A stretch of DNA of 64,000 bases, from assembly GCA_050290265.1 (NCBI GenBank), contig JBNKHI010000001.1, positions 1 to 64,000 of the forward strand. The letters are read 5' to 3'. Each line of letters opens with the position of its first letter. Position 1 is the first letter of the stretch. The position numbers were made by a program, and so were the translations under genes. Origin of the DNA: JBNKFV01 sp050290265 (lineage in GTDB: Bacteria > Pseudomonadota > Gammaproteobacteria > Pseudomonadales > Cellvibrionaceae). Shown here one piece after another: positions 1-8,099 of the stretch. The notes under the pieces are model-generated. The model worked only from the letters and a program-made list of their open reading frames with translations. It did no database searches and was not told the DNA's origin.

Positions 1-561
1 ATTGTTGTCAGGTACTTCAATTTGTTCGCTGCCCGAAGGGATGCAACCAATGACTTTAATATTAAGCGCAGACTCGGCACCCAGCGCCCGAAGAATATCA
101 GCAGCGCGCTGACCAGCACCAAACACGACAACCTGGCGCTTTAACTGGTCGGTATCTACCAACAGTAGGAACAAAAACCTGACAAAAAACACAGCCGCTG
201 TGGATAAAATCACCGACCAAAACAGAACATTCTGAGGTACGCCAACCTGAGGAAACAATACATAAATCAGGAACAAAGCCACGCTACCCAGCAAACAATA
301 GCTGACCAGCGTCCGCAGAGCCATACTGGAGAAACCCTCACCCACCAAGGCGGCATACACCCCCATGGATAATGTGCAACAACTGAGAATAATGGCAAAA
401 ACTAGGGCTGGTACAACAGGCACAGGGTCACCGGTCATAAAATCCGGCTGAAAAAAGTCATGGCTAAAGTAAACCGACGCTGCCAACACCGCAAATTCAA
501 TCGCTCCCAACACCAAAAAGGGAATGTGTAGATAATGCTTAGCAACCCGTATATATGCCAA
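1..561 (-). CDS. Polyprenyl-phosphate sugar transferase, EpsB-like (partial, N-terminal part)
   Basis: Reading leftward from a TTG at 561 gives 187 uninterrupted codons that run off the left edge, so only the N-terminal part is present. An AAGGAA ribosome site lies 9 nt before the TTG. The protein begins LAYIRVAKHYLHIPFLVLG and shows about four hydrophobic segments, followed near residue 150 by a nucleotide-binding-like stretch (VVVFGAGQRAADIL). This layout is that of the membrane sugar transferases that load the first sugar-phosphate on undecaprenyl phosphate, in particular the EpsB type found in XrtA/PEP-CTERM exopolysaccharide loci. The C-terminal bacterial sugar transferase domain would lie outside the window, so the assignment rests on the N-terminus and on the neighbouring XrtA-type genes. 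Confidence 0.7.
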   Translation of the reverse strand, partial: MAYIRVAKHYLHIPFLVLGAIEFAVLAASVYFSHDFFQPDFMTGDPVPVVPALVFAIILSCCTLSMGVYAALVGEGFSSMALRTLVSYCLLGSVALFLIYVLFPQVGVPQNVLFWSVILSTAAVFFVRFLFLLLVDTDQLKRQVVVFGAGQRAADILRALGAESALNIKVIGCIPSGSEQIEVPDNN

Positions 562-884
562 AATGAATATTTCCTTGATCCCAAATCACAACACAACGAC
601 AGCACGCTTCACATTGGAAGGTTTGCGTTGCAACTAATACTTTTTCCTCGACCTCACAGCCTTATATGCCGCGCAATTTGCCCCAGGACCTTACTGCATT
701 AAATAAAAGTCAGACATTTTACCGTTACCCGCCGATGAATGGTAAGAATATATATCTCACTCCCCCTATAATCGACGCCTGTCACACAGACCATCCCACG
801 AATTAATAAGGGCATTATGTCTGCTGACTATTACATAAAAATCAATAATTTGTGATAAGTTATTGATCCTGTTCTAAATGCTGG
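562..884. other. Divergent intergenic region before the exopolysaccharide genes
   Basis: About 320 bases separate the leftward sugar transferase from the rightward epimerase. No ORF of credible length and no structured RNA is apparent. It should hold the divergent promoters, but I could not pick convincing -35/-10 pairs. The only clear structure is the inverted repeat at 841-867. Confidence 0.5.
841..867. repeat. Inverted repeat upstream of the epimerase gene
   Basis: ATCAATAA (841-848) and TTATTGAT (860-867) are perfect inverted copies separated by 11 nt. The element sits about 27-53 bases before the epimerase start, so it could be an operator. No regulator can be named from the sequence. 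Confidence 0.4.
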
Positions 885-893
885 ATGTTTTCT

Positions 894-1901
894 ATGAAAG
901 TCTTGGTAACCGGTGCTGCTGGTTTTATTGGCGCAGCGCTCTCCCATCGTCTGCTTGATCGCGGAGATGAGGTAATCGGCATTGATAATATGAACGATTA
1001 CTACAGTGTGGCGCTAAAAGAAGATCGCCTGGCTGCCCTAGAGGCCAAAGCCAATTTTACCATGATCCGCGGCAGCCTGGAGGACAAGCCTACCATAGAT
1101 GGGCTGTTTAAAACTCATAAGCCCAATCGCGTAGTGAATCTGGCTGCCCAGGCCGGAGTAAGGTACAGCCTTATCAACCCCTATAGTTATGTGGATTCTA
1201 ATATCACGGGCTTTCTGAATATTCTGGAAGCGTGCAGGCACTTTGGTACAGAGCACCTGGTTTATGCGTCCAGTAGTTCAGTCTACGGTGCCAATACTGC
1301 CATGCCGTTTTCTGTGCACAATAATGTTGATCATCCGGTCAGCCTGTACGCAGCGACTAAAAAGTCCAACGAACTGATGGCCCATACCTACAGCAACTTA
1401 TTTAATATCCCTACCACCGGCCTACGCTTCTTTACTGTATATGGCCCTTGGGGAAGGCCCGATATGGCGCTATTTTTGTTCACTAAGAAGATTTTGGCCG
1501 GCGAACCTATCGATGTATTTAACTACGGCAACCACCGGCGCGACTTTACCTACATAGATGATATTGTTGAAGGTGTAATACGCACCTTAGACCAGCCCGC
1601 GCAGGCCAATAGCCTCTGGAATGGCGACCTTCCTGATCCAGCAACCAGTAAAGCGCCCTACCGCCTGTATAATATTGGCAGTAATAACCCCATTGAACTG
1701 CTGCGGTATATCGAAGTCATTGAAGATTGCTTGGGTATGAAGGCAGAAAAAAACCTGCTGCCGATGCAGCCCGGTGACGTGCCGGATACCTACGCGGATG
1801 TCGATGCACTGGTAAAAGATGTTAACTACCAGCCGAGCACGCCCATTGAAGTAGGGGTTAAACATTTTACCGACTGGTACCGGAACTATTACCAGGCGTA
1901 A
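894..1901 (+). CDS. NAD-dependent epimerase, UDP-glucuronate 4-epimerase type
   Basis: This is a short-chain dehydrogenase/reductase-family nucleotide-sugar epimerase that probably interconverts UDP-glucuronate and UDP-galacturonate for polysaccharide synthesis. The Rossmann motif GAAGFIG is at the extreme N-terminus. The AAQAGVRYS block typical of the UDP-glucuronate epimerase branch follows near residue 87, then SSSSVYG near 127 and the catalytic YAATK near 152. The size (335 aa) is normal for the family. An in-frame ATG at 885 adds three residues, but 894 has the better-spaced purine stretch and gives the usual MKVLVTG start. It is the first gene of a rightward run with the deacetylase and the FemAB-like gene. 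Substrate is inferred from family resemblance; a UDP-glucose epimerase is less likely. Confidence 0.85.
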   Translation: MKVLVTGAAGFIGAALSHRLLDRGDEVIGIDNMNDYYSVALKEDRLAALEAKANFTMIRGSLEDKPTIDGLFKTHKPNRVVNLAAQAGVRYSLINPYSYVDSNITGFLNILEACRHFGTEHLVYASSSSVYGANTAMPFSVHNNVDHPVSLYAATKKSNELMAHTYSNLFNIPTTGLRFFTVYGPWGRPDMALFLFTKKILAGEPIDVFNYGNHRRDFTYIDDIVEGVIRTLDQPAQANSLWNGDLPDPATSKAPYRLYNIGSNNPIELLRYIEVIEDCLGMKAEKNLLPMQPGDVPDTYADVDALVKDVNYQPSTPIEVGVKHFTDWYRNYYQA

Positions 1902-1919
1902 TCAACCGACGGATACATA

Positions 1920-2834
1920 ATGACTGCTCTCAATAGCAATATCGCTAATACCGGCAAGCTGAAACATGCAATGACTATTGACGTGGAGGACTACTTCCAC
2001 GTTTCAGCCTTTGGCAATGTCATTTCACCGTCAGATTGGGACAACTGGCCCTGTCGAGTCGAGCAAAACACCGACACGCTGTTAGCGCTCTTTGATGAAG
2101 CTGGCATTAAGGCCACCTTTTTTGTGCTGGGGTGGGTTGCGGAGCGCTATCCTGCCATTGTTAAAAAGTTGGCTGAGAATGGCCACGAAATAGCCTCGCA
2201 CGGTTACAGCCATCAGTTAATTTACAAACAAACACCTGACGTTTTTAAAGAAGAAACCTACCGCAGTAAAAACCTGCTGGAAGACCAGTGCGGTCAAGCC
2301 GTTAAAGGCTATCGCGCCGCAAGCTATTCAATTACACCTAAATCACTGTGGGCACTAGAGATACTTGGCGAACTCGGTTTCACCTGGGACTCCAGTATTT
2401 TTCCGGTGCACCACGACCGTTATGGCATTCCGGGTAGCCCTGAAGAACCTTACCACATCATTACCGAGTCAGGTTTTCAGTTAACCGAGTTTCCGTTGAC
2501 CACAGCAAAGGTATTCGGCCAAGCTATACCCGCTGCCGGTGGCGGGTACTTTAGGCAATACCCTTATTTTTTGTCTCGTTGGTTGTTTAATCGGGCCAGC
2601 TTGAGTGAGACCAAACCACAGATCTTTTATCTACACCCGTGGGAAATAGATCCAGATCAACCGCGAGTTCCCGGTGCCAGCTGGTTTTCAAACTTCCGAC
2701 ACTACACTAATCTATCACGCTGCTTACCCAGACTGCGCCAAATGTTGAACGACTTTGAGTTTTCGACGGTCTCTGAAAGTATCGCATCAACACCCGTGAC
2801 TCAAAAAAGAAACCAGGTAAACCTCGGTCTATGA
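1920..2834 (+). CDS. XrtA/PEP-CTERM-associated polysaccharide deacetylase
   Basis: This is a carbohydrate esterase family 4 (NodB-like) deacetylase expected to remove N-acetyl groups from an exopolysaccharide. The metal-site aspartates are in TIDVEDYFHV (about 19-28), and the zinc histidines are in HEIASHGYSH (about 89-98, H94 and H98). A C-terminal DUF3473-like part contains HPWEIDPDQPRVPG. This combination is the hallmark of the deacetylase subfamily in XrtA exopolysaccharide clusters. No signal peptide is visible, as is common in the subfamily. The stop overlaps the start of the FemAB-like gene by four bases (ATGA), indicating translational coupling. The first 17 residues are poorly conserved-looking, so translation could begin at the ATG before TIDVEDY. 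Confidence 0.88.
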   Translation: MTALNSNIANTGKLKHAMTIDVEDYFHVSAFGNVISPSDWDNWPCRVEQNTDTLLALFDEAGIKATFFVLGWVAERYPAIVKKLAENGHEIASHGYSHQLIYKQTPDVFKEETYRSKNLLEDQCGQAVKGYRAASYSITPKSLWALEILGELGFTWDSSIFPVHHDRYGIPGSPEEPYHIITESGFQLTEFPLTTAKVFGQAIPAAGGGYFRQYPYFLSRWLFNRASLSETKPQIFYLHPWEIDPDQPRVPGASWFSNFRHYTNLSRCLPRLRQMLNDFEFSTVSESIASTPVTQKRNQVNLGL

Positions 2835-4192
2835 ATATAAAGGCTTTACTCAAAGATCCACTCAACTACACCTTGCAACATTGGTATCAGCCCGATAGTG
2901 CCACAGACAACGACCTTCTGGAGCGCGCATCAGCGGTAGAGCTTGCCAGTGAAGCGATTGGCCACACCCGCAGCGAATTGCAACTCTGTGCCAATCAACT
3001 TCAGGCTAACAGCGACGAAGAAATTCAACCCTTACTGGAATCCAAATACCACAGTATTCAGGAGCAACTGCAAACACTAAAACACGATCGTCGCCAACAC
3101 GTCCAAGCGCTACTCAGCGACTTCCGTAACCTTCAAAAACAAATAGCGATACCCAACCTTTATATTACTGAACGCGAAGAAACCCCAGAGCCACTAACTA
3201 TCAGTATTGAAATAGCGAATAAAGGTCATCGTGACGAGTGGAATGAGTATATTCAGAAACATCAAAAGGCCACCACCTACCACTATTTTGGCTGGAAGGA
3301 GTGCTGTGAACAGATTCAAAATGGCAAGAGTTTCTACTTTATCGCTCGCAATGTGCAACAGCAGATAGTCGGTGTTTTACCCATTATCGAACAAAAACGA
3401 AACGGAAAGTTATGCGGGGTTTCACTACCTCATAGTGACTTTGGTGGCGCGCTGGCGGATGCTCCCGATGTTGCCAAAAGGCTGTATTGGCGCGCTGGTG
3501 AACTCGCGAAACAACGTAAGTGGCTCTATATAGAATATAAAACAAGCCATGGGAAAATGCCTTGGCTCATGAAAAACGAAACAATTGTCACTTTGGTCAT
3601 TACACCTGATAACCGCACCCAACTACAGAAACAGCTGTCAAAAGACACTGTAACTAATATTGACCGTCTGAATATCCATAACCCAACCTTGCACTATGGA
3701 CGATCAGATTTATTAAATAATTTTCATGCTATTTACACCCATAGTAGCAGAACCCACGGTCACCCCGTGTTACCAAAGAAATTCTTTGCCCATATATTGG
3801 AATCCATACCCAATAGCCTATTAGTTGTTGGAAAGGTGCGTAATAACCCTGTTACTGCAGCGATCATCATACAACATGAAGAACTTCTTGAAATTCGCTG
3901 GATGGTTAGCTCTTGGCCAACTTACTCTACAGCGCTAAAAGACTGGCTACATAAGGAAATTATGTTGCACGCCATCGAGACTAATATCAGCTATATAAAG
4001 TGCAGCCAAGATACACACGTTTCCAGTGAAGGAGGCCTGGACACCGATGAAAGTGCCTGGCCCGCGAAAACACTCAAAACCCACTGGCACTATTGGCTCA
4101 ATAAGGGAGTGGAACTCGACGATATCCTAAACAACCAACGGGAAAAACCAGGGCTTTTTCGACGCTTAATAGGCCGAGTAGTAAACCAATAA
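2831..4192 (+). CDS. FemAB-like GNAT protein, XrtA-system associated
   Basis: The protein of 453 residues has a C-terminal FemAB/GNAT-type acyltransferase region from about residue 125. It includes the LPHSDFGGALAD stretch and a block that shapes the second half-domain (SSRTHGHPVLPKKFF). FemAB-like proteins are regular members of XrtA/PEP-CTERM exopolysaccharide loci, where they presumably transfer an aminoacyl or acyl group; the substrate is unknown. The first ~115 residues are charged and Gln/Leu-rich with heptad-like spacing, suggesting a coiled-coil extension beyond the roughly 350-residue length I expect for the family. The gene overlaps the deacetylase by ATGA and is the last gene before tRNA-Arg. 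No membrane segment is seen. Confidence 0.78.
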   Translation: MNIKALLKDPLNYTLQHWYQPDSATDNDLLERASAVELASEAIGHTRSELQLCANQLQANSDEEIQPLLESKYHSIQEQLQTLKHDRRQHVQALLSDFRNLQKQIAIPNLYITEREETPEPLTISIEIANKGHRDEWNEYIQKHQKATTYHYFGWKECCEQIQNGKSFYFIARNVQQQIVGVLPIIEQKRNGKLCGVSLPHSDFGGALADAPDVAKRLYWRAGELAKQRKWLYIEYKTSHGKMPWLMKNETIVTLVITPDNRTQLQKQLSKDTVTNIDRLNIHNPTLHYGRSDLLNNFHAIYTHSSRTHGHPVLPKKFFAHILESIPNSLLVVGKVRNNPVTAAIIIQHEELLEIRWMVSSWPTYSTALKDWLHKEIMLHAIETNISYIKCSQDTHVSSEGGLDTDESAWPAKTLKTHWHYWLNKGVELDDILNNQREKPGLFRRLIGRVVNQ

Positions 4193-4275
4193 GGCTTTCA
4201 GAGCGCAAAGTATGCTGTTAATATAGCGCCCGCTTTAACGACATCACGTAGATACGTTAATGCGGACTCAGTTTT

Positions 4276-4352
4276 GCACCCGTAGCTCAGCTGGATAGAG
4301 TAGGTGGCTTCGAACCACTTGGTCGGGGGTTCGAATCCCTCCGGGTGTGCCA
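4276..4352 (+). tRNA. tRNA-Arg (anticodon UCG)
   Basis: A 77-nt cloverleaf with CCA encoded. The acceptor stem is GCACCCG/CGGGTGT. The D arm is GCTC..GAGT with GG and A20 in the loop. The anticodon stem is GGTGG/CCACT with loop CTTCGAA, giving anticodon TCG. The T stem is GGGGG/CCCTC with loop TTCGAAT. A20 and C35, arginine identity elements, are both present. Four G-U pairs occur (1-72, 10-25, 27-43, 50-64). A strong terminator follows immediately. It would read CGA and, by wobble, CGG. Confidence 0.95.
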
Positions 4353-4357
4353 AACAT

Positions 4358-4391
4358 AAAAAAGCCCTGCTATTACAAGCAGGGCTTTTTT
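4358..4391. terminator. Bidirectional intrinsic terminator between tRNA-Arg and dgcP
   Basis: The stem AGCCCTGCT (4363-4371) pairs with AGCAGGGCT (4378-4386). It is flanked by a run of A on the left and T on the right, so it can stop both the rightward tRNA transcript and the leftward dgcP transcript. Confidence 0.92.
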
Positions 4392-4421
4392 ATTTATAAC
4401 GTGACACCGTATTGCAGCATT

Positions 4422-6260
4422 TCAATCTATTTTATCCACGACATCAGGCTCAAGAACCACACACTGGTTTCGACCCTGGTTCTTCGCCGCGTACAATGCA
4501 CTATCAGCACGCGCAAACACCCGATCGGGCGTATCCGCGCTCGCAAACTCAGTAATACCAATCGATAACGTAATCTGTACCGGCTGTCCCTTAAAACTAA
4601 ATGGCAGACTCGCAAGTGCAGAGCGAATTTTATCCAACATAGGGAATGCATCGTTCGCGGATGTTTCGGGTAGCAAAACAACAAACTCCTCACCACCAAA
4701 CCGCCCCAAAAAGTCTACTGCACGTAATCGCTTTAACAACGCCTTGGAAAACACTTGCAGCACTCTGTCACCCACTTGATGCCCATATGTGTCATTAATT
4801 AATTTGAATTTATCAATATCACAAACCGCTAGGGTCAAAGGGCGCTGGTAACGTTGCCAACGTAAAAACTCGTCGTAAACACGCTGATTATACGCTTCGC
4901 GATTCGGCAATTGTGTAAGGGCATCTAATAACGCTTTTTCACGCTGTAAAGCCAGCTCCGCTTGGGTCGTCTTCGCATCCTCTTCCATAGTTTGAATTTT
5001 GCTAACCAAGCTGGCCAGCTGATCCGCAAGACTGTCGGCGTGGTGTTGCATTAAGGCAGTATCAGCCTCCAGATCATGCGTGGAGGTATACTCAGAGTCA
5101 GCCTGGTCACCAAGAGACTCGTAGCGTTGCAGTGCAGAAAAAATCGCTTCTAAATACCCTTCCACGGCCTGTTTAACTTGTGCCGTTTCCTCTGTACTCG
5201 CGAGAACAGAGGTCAATGAACTCCCCTCTTTTCGGATGCTCTGTACAAGAACACTGCCGGCTTGCTCCCGGTCTTCCAATTCTGCGATACCACCCAGTAA
5301 CTTTACTATTTCGCCTAACTGCAGCTCCAACCCTTGCAGATACTGCCGAAAATGCCCATCGGCTTCTATATATGCTTGAAAAATCAAATCCCTGATTTCT
5401 TCCAGTGTTGGCACCAACTCGTTGGGATTCAGACCCTTCTTTAATCGCGCTCGTGCGGCCGTAACTTTTTCTACAACACACACTTGCGGTTCCACTCGGT
5501 CGATTAGCTCAGACAGTACCCGCTCAACTTTTGGAGCAATTAGGCGAAAAGCTTCACCATCATCGTTAACCTCACGGGCAACAGATGATGACCTGCTCTT
5601 GCTCAGATATTCGTTATCGTTGAAACTTTCAGAGAGAGATGGCGCCTCATCAAGTATTAAATCTTCCGCTAACTCACCTTTTTGCAACTGCTCAGAAGCT
5701 TCAGCGGTTTCCGCACTTCCAGTGCCAGCACTCCCAGAATCGGTTTTTTGTTTATTGCCATCCGTTTCGTGGTATTGACCCAAAAAGCGTTGTAACCAAC
5801 TCTGACGCACCGGTTGCACTAGTAAAGCTGGTTCTGCACATTTGGCTAAATGCGTCATCAGCGGTAACACATCATGCAAATATCTAGTGTCAGAAAGCGT
5901 TGTTTGCAAACCACGCAGGGCCTTTTTATTTAGTCCTGACGCATTCGAATTTAATAAGTTGGCAACGATTGCTTTAAAGGCCTCTCGATAGCGCTTATCA
6001 GCTTGTTGCTGTCGATTCGCAAAGGCTTTAATAGATTGCTCCAACCCATCAAGGTCCGTACGAGTAAGTCCTGGCTGTTGCTGATATTTTCTCAACCGCC
6101 TTATCAAAGGCTCATCGGCTAGATCAACTATGGATACAAAACCAGCCAATAAACGCTGAATTTGATCTGCCTGCGCAGCAATACGCTTTTCACTCTTCTC
6201 CTGTTGCTGAAGTAGCTGAAGGTACTTGTCGCGCCAGGTGGCGGAGGATGTCGCTGACAT
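4422..6260 (-). CDS. dgcP: Diguanylate cyclase DgcP-like (GGDEF domain)
   Basis: A soluble protein of 612 residues with a C-terminal GGDEF domain that makes cyclic di-GMP from two GTP. The active-site motif is GGEEF (about 522-526). An RAVD product-inhibition site lies five residues upstream, so feedback control is expected. The long N-terminal part is helical, acidic and Ser/Glu-rich in the middle, with a coiled stretch (about 400-440) just before the catalytic domain; no membrane segment is seen. Location next to dsbA, cc4, engB and polA is the same as Pseudomonas dgcP, whose product is polar and linked to FimV. A TTG eight codons upstream extends the frame, but the ATG at 6260 has a GGAAAGGA ribosome site. 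Confidence 0.88.
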   Translation of the reverse strand: MSATSSATWRDKYLQLLQQQEKSEKRIAAQADQIQRLLAGFVSIVDLADEPLIRRLRKYQQQPGLTRTDLDGLEQSIKAFANRQQQADKRYREAFKAIVANLLNSNASGLNKKALRGLQTTLSDTRYLHDVLPLMTHLAKCAEPALLVQPVRQSWLQRFLGQYHETDGNKQKTDSGSAGTGSAETAEASEQLQKGELAEDLILDEAPSLSESFNDNEYLSKSRSSSVAREVNDDGEAFRLIAPKVERVLSELIDRVEPQVCVVEKVTAARARLKKGLNPNELVPTLEEIRDLIFQAYIEADGHFRQYLQGLELQLGEIVKLLGGIAELEDREQAGSVLVQSIRKEGSSLTSVLASTEETAQVKQAVEGYLEAIFSALQRYESLGDQADSEYTSTHDLEADTALMQHHADSLADQLASLVSKIQTMEEDAKTTQAELALQREKALLDALTQLPNREAYNQRVYDEFLRWQRYQRPLTLAVCDIDKFKLINDTYGHQVGDRVLQVFSKALLKRLRAVDFLGRFGGEEFVVLLPETSANDAFPMLDKIRSALASLPFSFKGQPVQITLSIGITEFASADTPDRVFARADSALYAAKNQGRNQCVVLEPDVVDKID

Positions 6261-6322
6261 AGGTAGTTTTTCCTTTCCAAGCAACCATTGGGCTATTTAG
6301 GTTTTTTATACGCCCATAAACC

Positions 6323-6351
6323 AATAAAGGAGGCCTGAGGCCTCCTTTATT
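6323..6351. terminator. Hairpin between dsbA and dgcP (terminator or attenuator)
   Basis: A perfect 13-bp stem (AATAAAGGAGGCC / GGCCTCCTTTATT) closes a 3-nt loop. It lies downstream of the dsbA stop and about 60 bases before the dgcP start on the same strand. The T tract on the minus strand is poor, so it may attenuate rather than fully stop read-through from dsbA into dgcP. Confidence 0.7.
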
Positions 6352-6412
6352 ATATGCACTAAGAACTAATGTGTAATAGAAGATTACAACTCGCTACTCT
6401 GTAGCAATCCTA

Positions 6413-7075
6413 TTACTGCTTTTCTGCACGGATTTTATCAACCAGATAATCGACAACTTTCAGCATCTCCGGATTACTACCCGCAGTCGTGCCACTTACC
6501 CGGTATGTGCCATCCACCACCATTTCAGGCGTGCCACCAACCTTATAGCCGCGGATACGCGCAAACGCTTGCATCACCTGACTCTTAACACCAAAGGAAT
6601 TGAAGGTTTTTAGGAAAGTTTCGCGATCTACGCCGATGTCAGCGAATAGCGCTGATAAAGCCGCCTCACTACTCAGTGATCTCGGGTTACTGTGCAGCGC
6701 CTCAAACATAGGCTGCTGAACCTTATCTAAAACCCCCAACGCTTTAGCCGTGTAAAAAGCGCGGGCATGCAGCTCCATGTCATTGGGTTTCTTGTCGCCG
6801 AAAGCCGCCGGCTGACGCCACATCGCTGGTACACCCACGAAGTTAATATCTTCTTTGGCTGCCGCTTTCCAGGTTGTTACCAATGGCTCAAATTTATAAC
6901 AGTGTGAACACCCGTACCAAAAGACTTCGGCCACCTCGATCTTGGATGGATCATCGGTACGTACCGGTGTTTCGAGACGAATGTAATCTTTGCCCTCAAC
7001 ATAGTCTGCGGCAATCGCGCCTACACTCAGTAGCGCGCCAAGAGCAACCACTCCAACAGATTTGATAAACCCCAT
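6413..7075 (-). CDS. dsbA: Thiol:disulfide interchange protein DsbA
   Basis: Periplasmic oxidase that introduces disulfide bonds into exported proteins and is re-oxidised by DsbB. An N-terminal signal peptide (about 1-22, ending AIAA) precedes a thioredoxin fold with an all-alpha insertion. The redox site is C56-S-H-C59 within FWYGCSHCYKFEP, and the cis-proline loop is GGTPEMVV. Pseudomonas and E. coli enzymes carry CPHC, so Ser in place of Pro is a variation likely to shift the redox potential. The size (220 aa) is normal. The gene lies between cc4 and dgcP, each separated from it by a hairpin. Confidence 0.93.
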   Translation of the reverse strand: MGFIKSVGVVALGALLSVGAIAADYVEGKDYIRLETPVRTDDPSKIEVAEVFWYGCSHCYKFEPLVTTWKAAAKEDINFVGVPAMWRQPAAFGDKKPNDMELHARAFYTAKALGVLDKVQQPMFEALHSNPRSLSSEAALSALFADIGVDRETFLKTFNSFGVKSQVMQAFARIRGYKVGGTPEMVVDGTYRVSGTTAGSNPEMLKVVDYLVDKIRAEKQ

Positions 7076-7203
7076 AATGCATTATTCTCCGTATGTCTTC
7101 TATGAATCCAAAATATCTACAATCCAGTGACTTAGACCCACTGATTCATTTTGGTTCCCAAGCCGATGATTGCGATCGTCTAATAAGATTGCAGACAAAA
7201 GGC

Positions 7204-7230
7204 AAAAAAAAGGTGGCGTGCGCCACCTTT
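7204..7230 (-). terminator. Intrinsic terminator of cytochrome c4 gene
   Basis: Read on the minus strand, an AAAGGTGGCG/CGCCACCTTT stem is followed by eight T. It lies 17 bases after the cytochrome c4 stop codon. Confidence 0.9.
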
Positions 7231-7246
7231 AATTACTCGCTAAACG

Positions 7247-7909
7247 CTACTGCGCTGTCAGCGGTTTCAAACCCGCAATGTAGTTAGTCACTGCGATAAT
7301 TTCTGCATCACTCATATTTGATGCCACACCGCGCATAATCATGTTATCACCATCATTCACACGGTTGCCGCCTCGAAATGCACGTAGTTGCTTCTCAAGG
7401 TATTCTGGGTACTGACCACCCAAACGCGGATACCCTGCGGGGGCATTACCCTGACCCGTAGGCGAATGACACCCCATACAGGCCGGAGTACCCGTTTCTG
7501 CATTGCCTGCACGATAAAGCCTCTCGCCAAGCGGCAAGGCATCAACGTCCAAACCAGAGTTAACTTTAACCTTCAACTCTTTACTTCCAGAAAGCTGCAT
7601 TGTATTGCTGGTAAAATAAGCAGCAATATCAGCCATATCCTGGTCACTTAGGTTATCTAGCTGGCCAGCCATTTCAGGTATTACACGAAGGCCAGATTTC
7701 ACATCATGCAATTGCTTGAGAATATATTTTTCACCAAGCCCTGCAAGCTTTGGAAACGTAGGTGCAGCGCTGTTGCCATCGCTACCATGACATGCTGCAC
7801 AAGCGGTCACTTTACCTTCACCAGCCGCAGCATCTCCAGCCGCCATAGCAGCACCCGATACAGCGGTAACAACGAAACTTAAAACAGCATTGATCAAAAG
7901 ATTTTTCAT
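7247..7909 (-). CDS. Cytochrome c4, periplasmic dihaem
   Basis: Dihaem c-type cytochrome, an electron donor to terminal oxidases. A signal peptide (about 1-24) is followed by two homologous haem domains. Each has a CxxCH site: C37-A-A-C40-H41 and C144-M-G-C147-H148. Candidate distal Met ligands lie in the EMAGQLDN and NMIMRGVA segments. The length (220 aa) fits the family. Genomic position between engB and dsbA is the same as cc4 in Pseudomonas and Azotobacter. The cta oxidase cluster later in this window is a plausible partner, which is inference. Confidence 0.92.
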   Translation of the reverse strand: MKNLLINAVLSFVVTAVSGAAMAAGDAAAGEGKVTACAACHGSDGNSAAPTFPKLAGLGEKYILKQLHDVKSGLRVIPEMAGQLDNLSDQDMADIAAYFTSNTMQLSGSKELKVKVNSGLDVDALPLGERLYRAGNAETGTPACMGCHSPTGQGNAPAGYPRLGGQYPEYLEKQLRAFRGGNRVNDGDNMIMRGVASNMSDAEIIAVTNYIAGLKPLTAQ

Positions 7910-8099
7910 GGGCTAATCCGTAATCTCAGTTATTTGACCCGCTCAGTAACACTTTCAGCGTAGCAATCCCAAAGCAACAATACATTAGCCTGTTAAGATT
8001 GCGAGGGATACAATACCCTCCCGCTGTCAGTTAAGCGGATTAAAGCGGCGCCTATTATATACAAACCGACTAATAACTCACTAATTTCCAGGATTTAAC

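Noticed and set aside
4276..4352. Possible integrated element at tRNA-Arg
   Set aside because: No integrase, no second copy of the tRNA 3' end and no base-composition break within the window.
5422..5778. Plus-strand ORF of 118 residues inside dgcP
   Set aside because: Antisense reading of the acidic linker of dgcP; no independent evidence.
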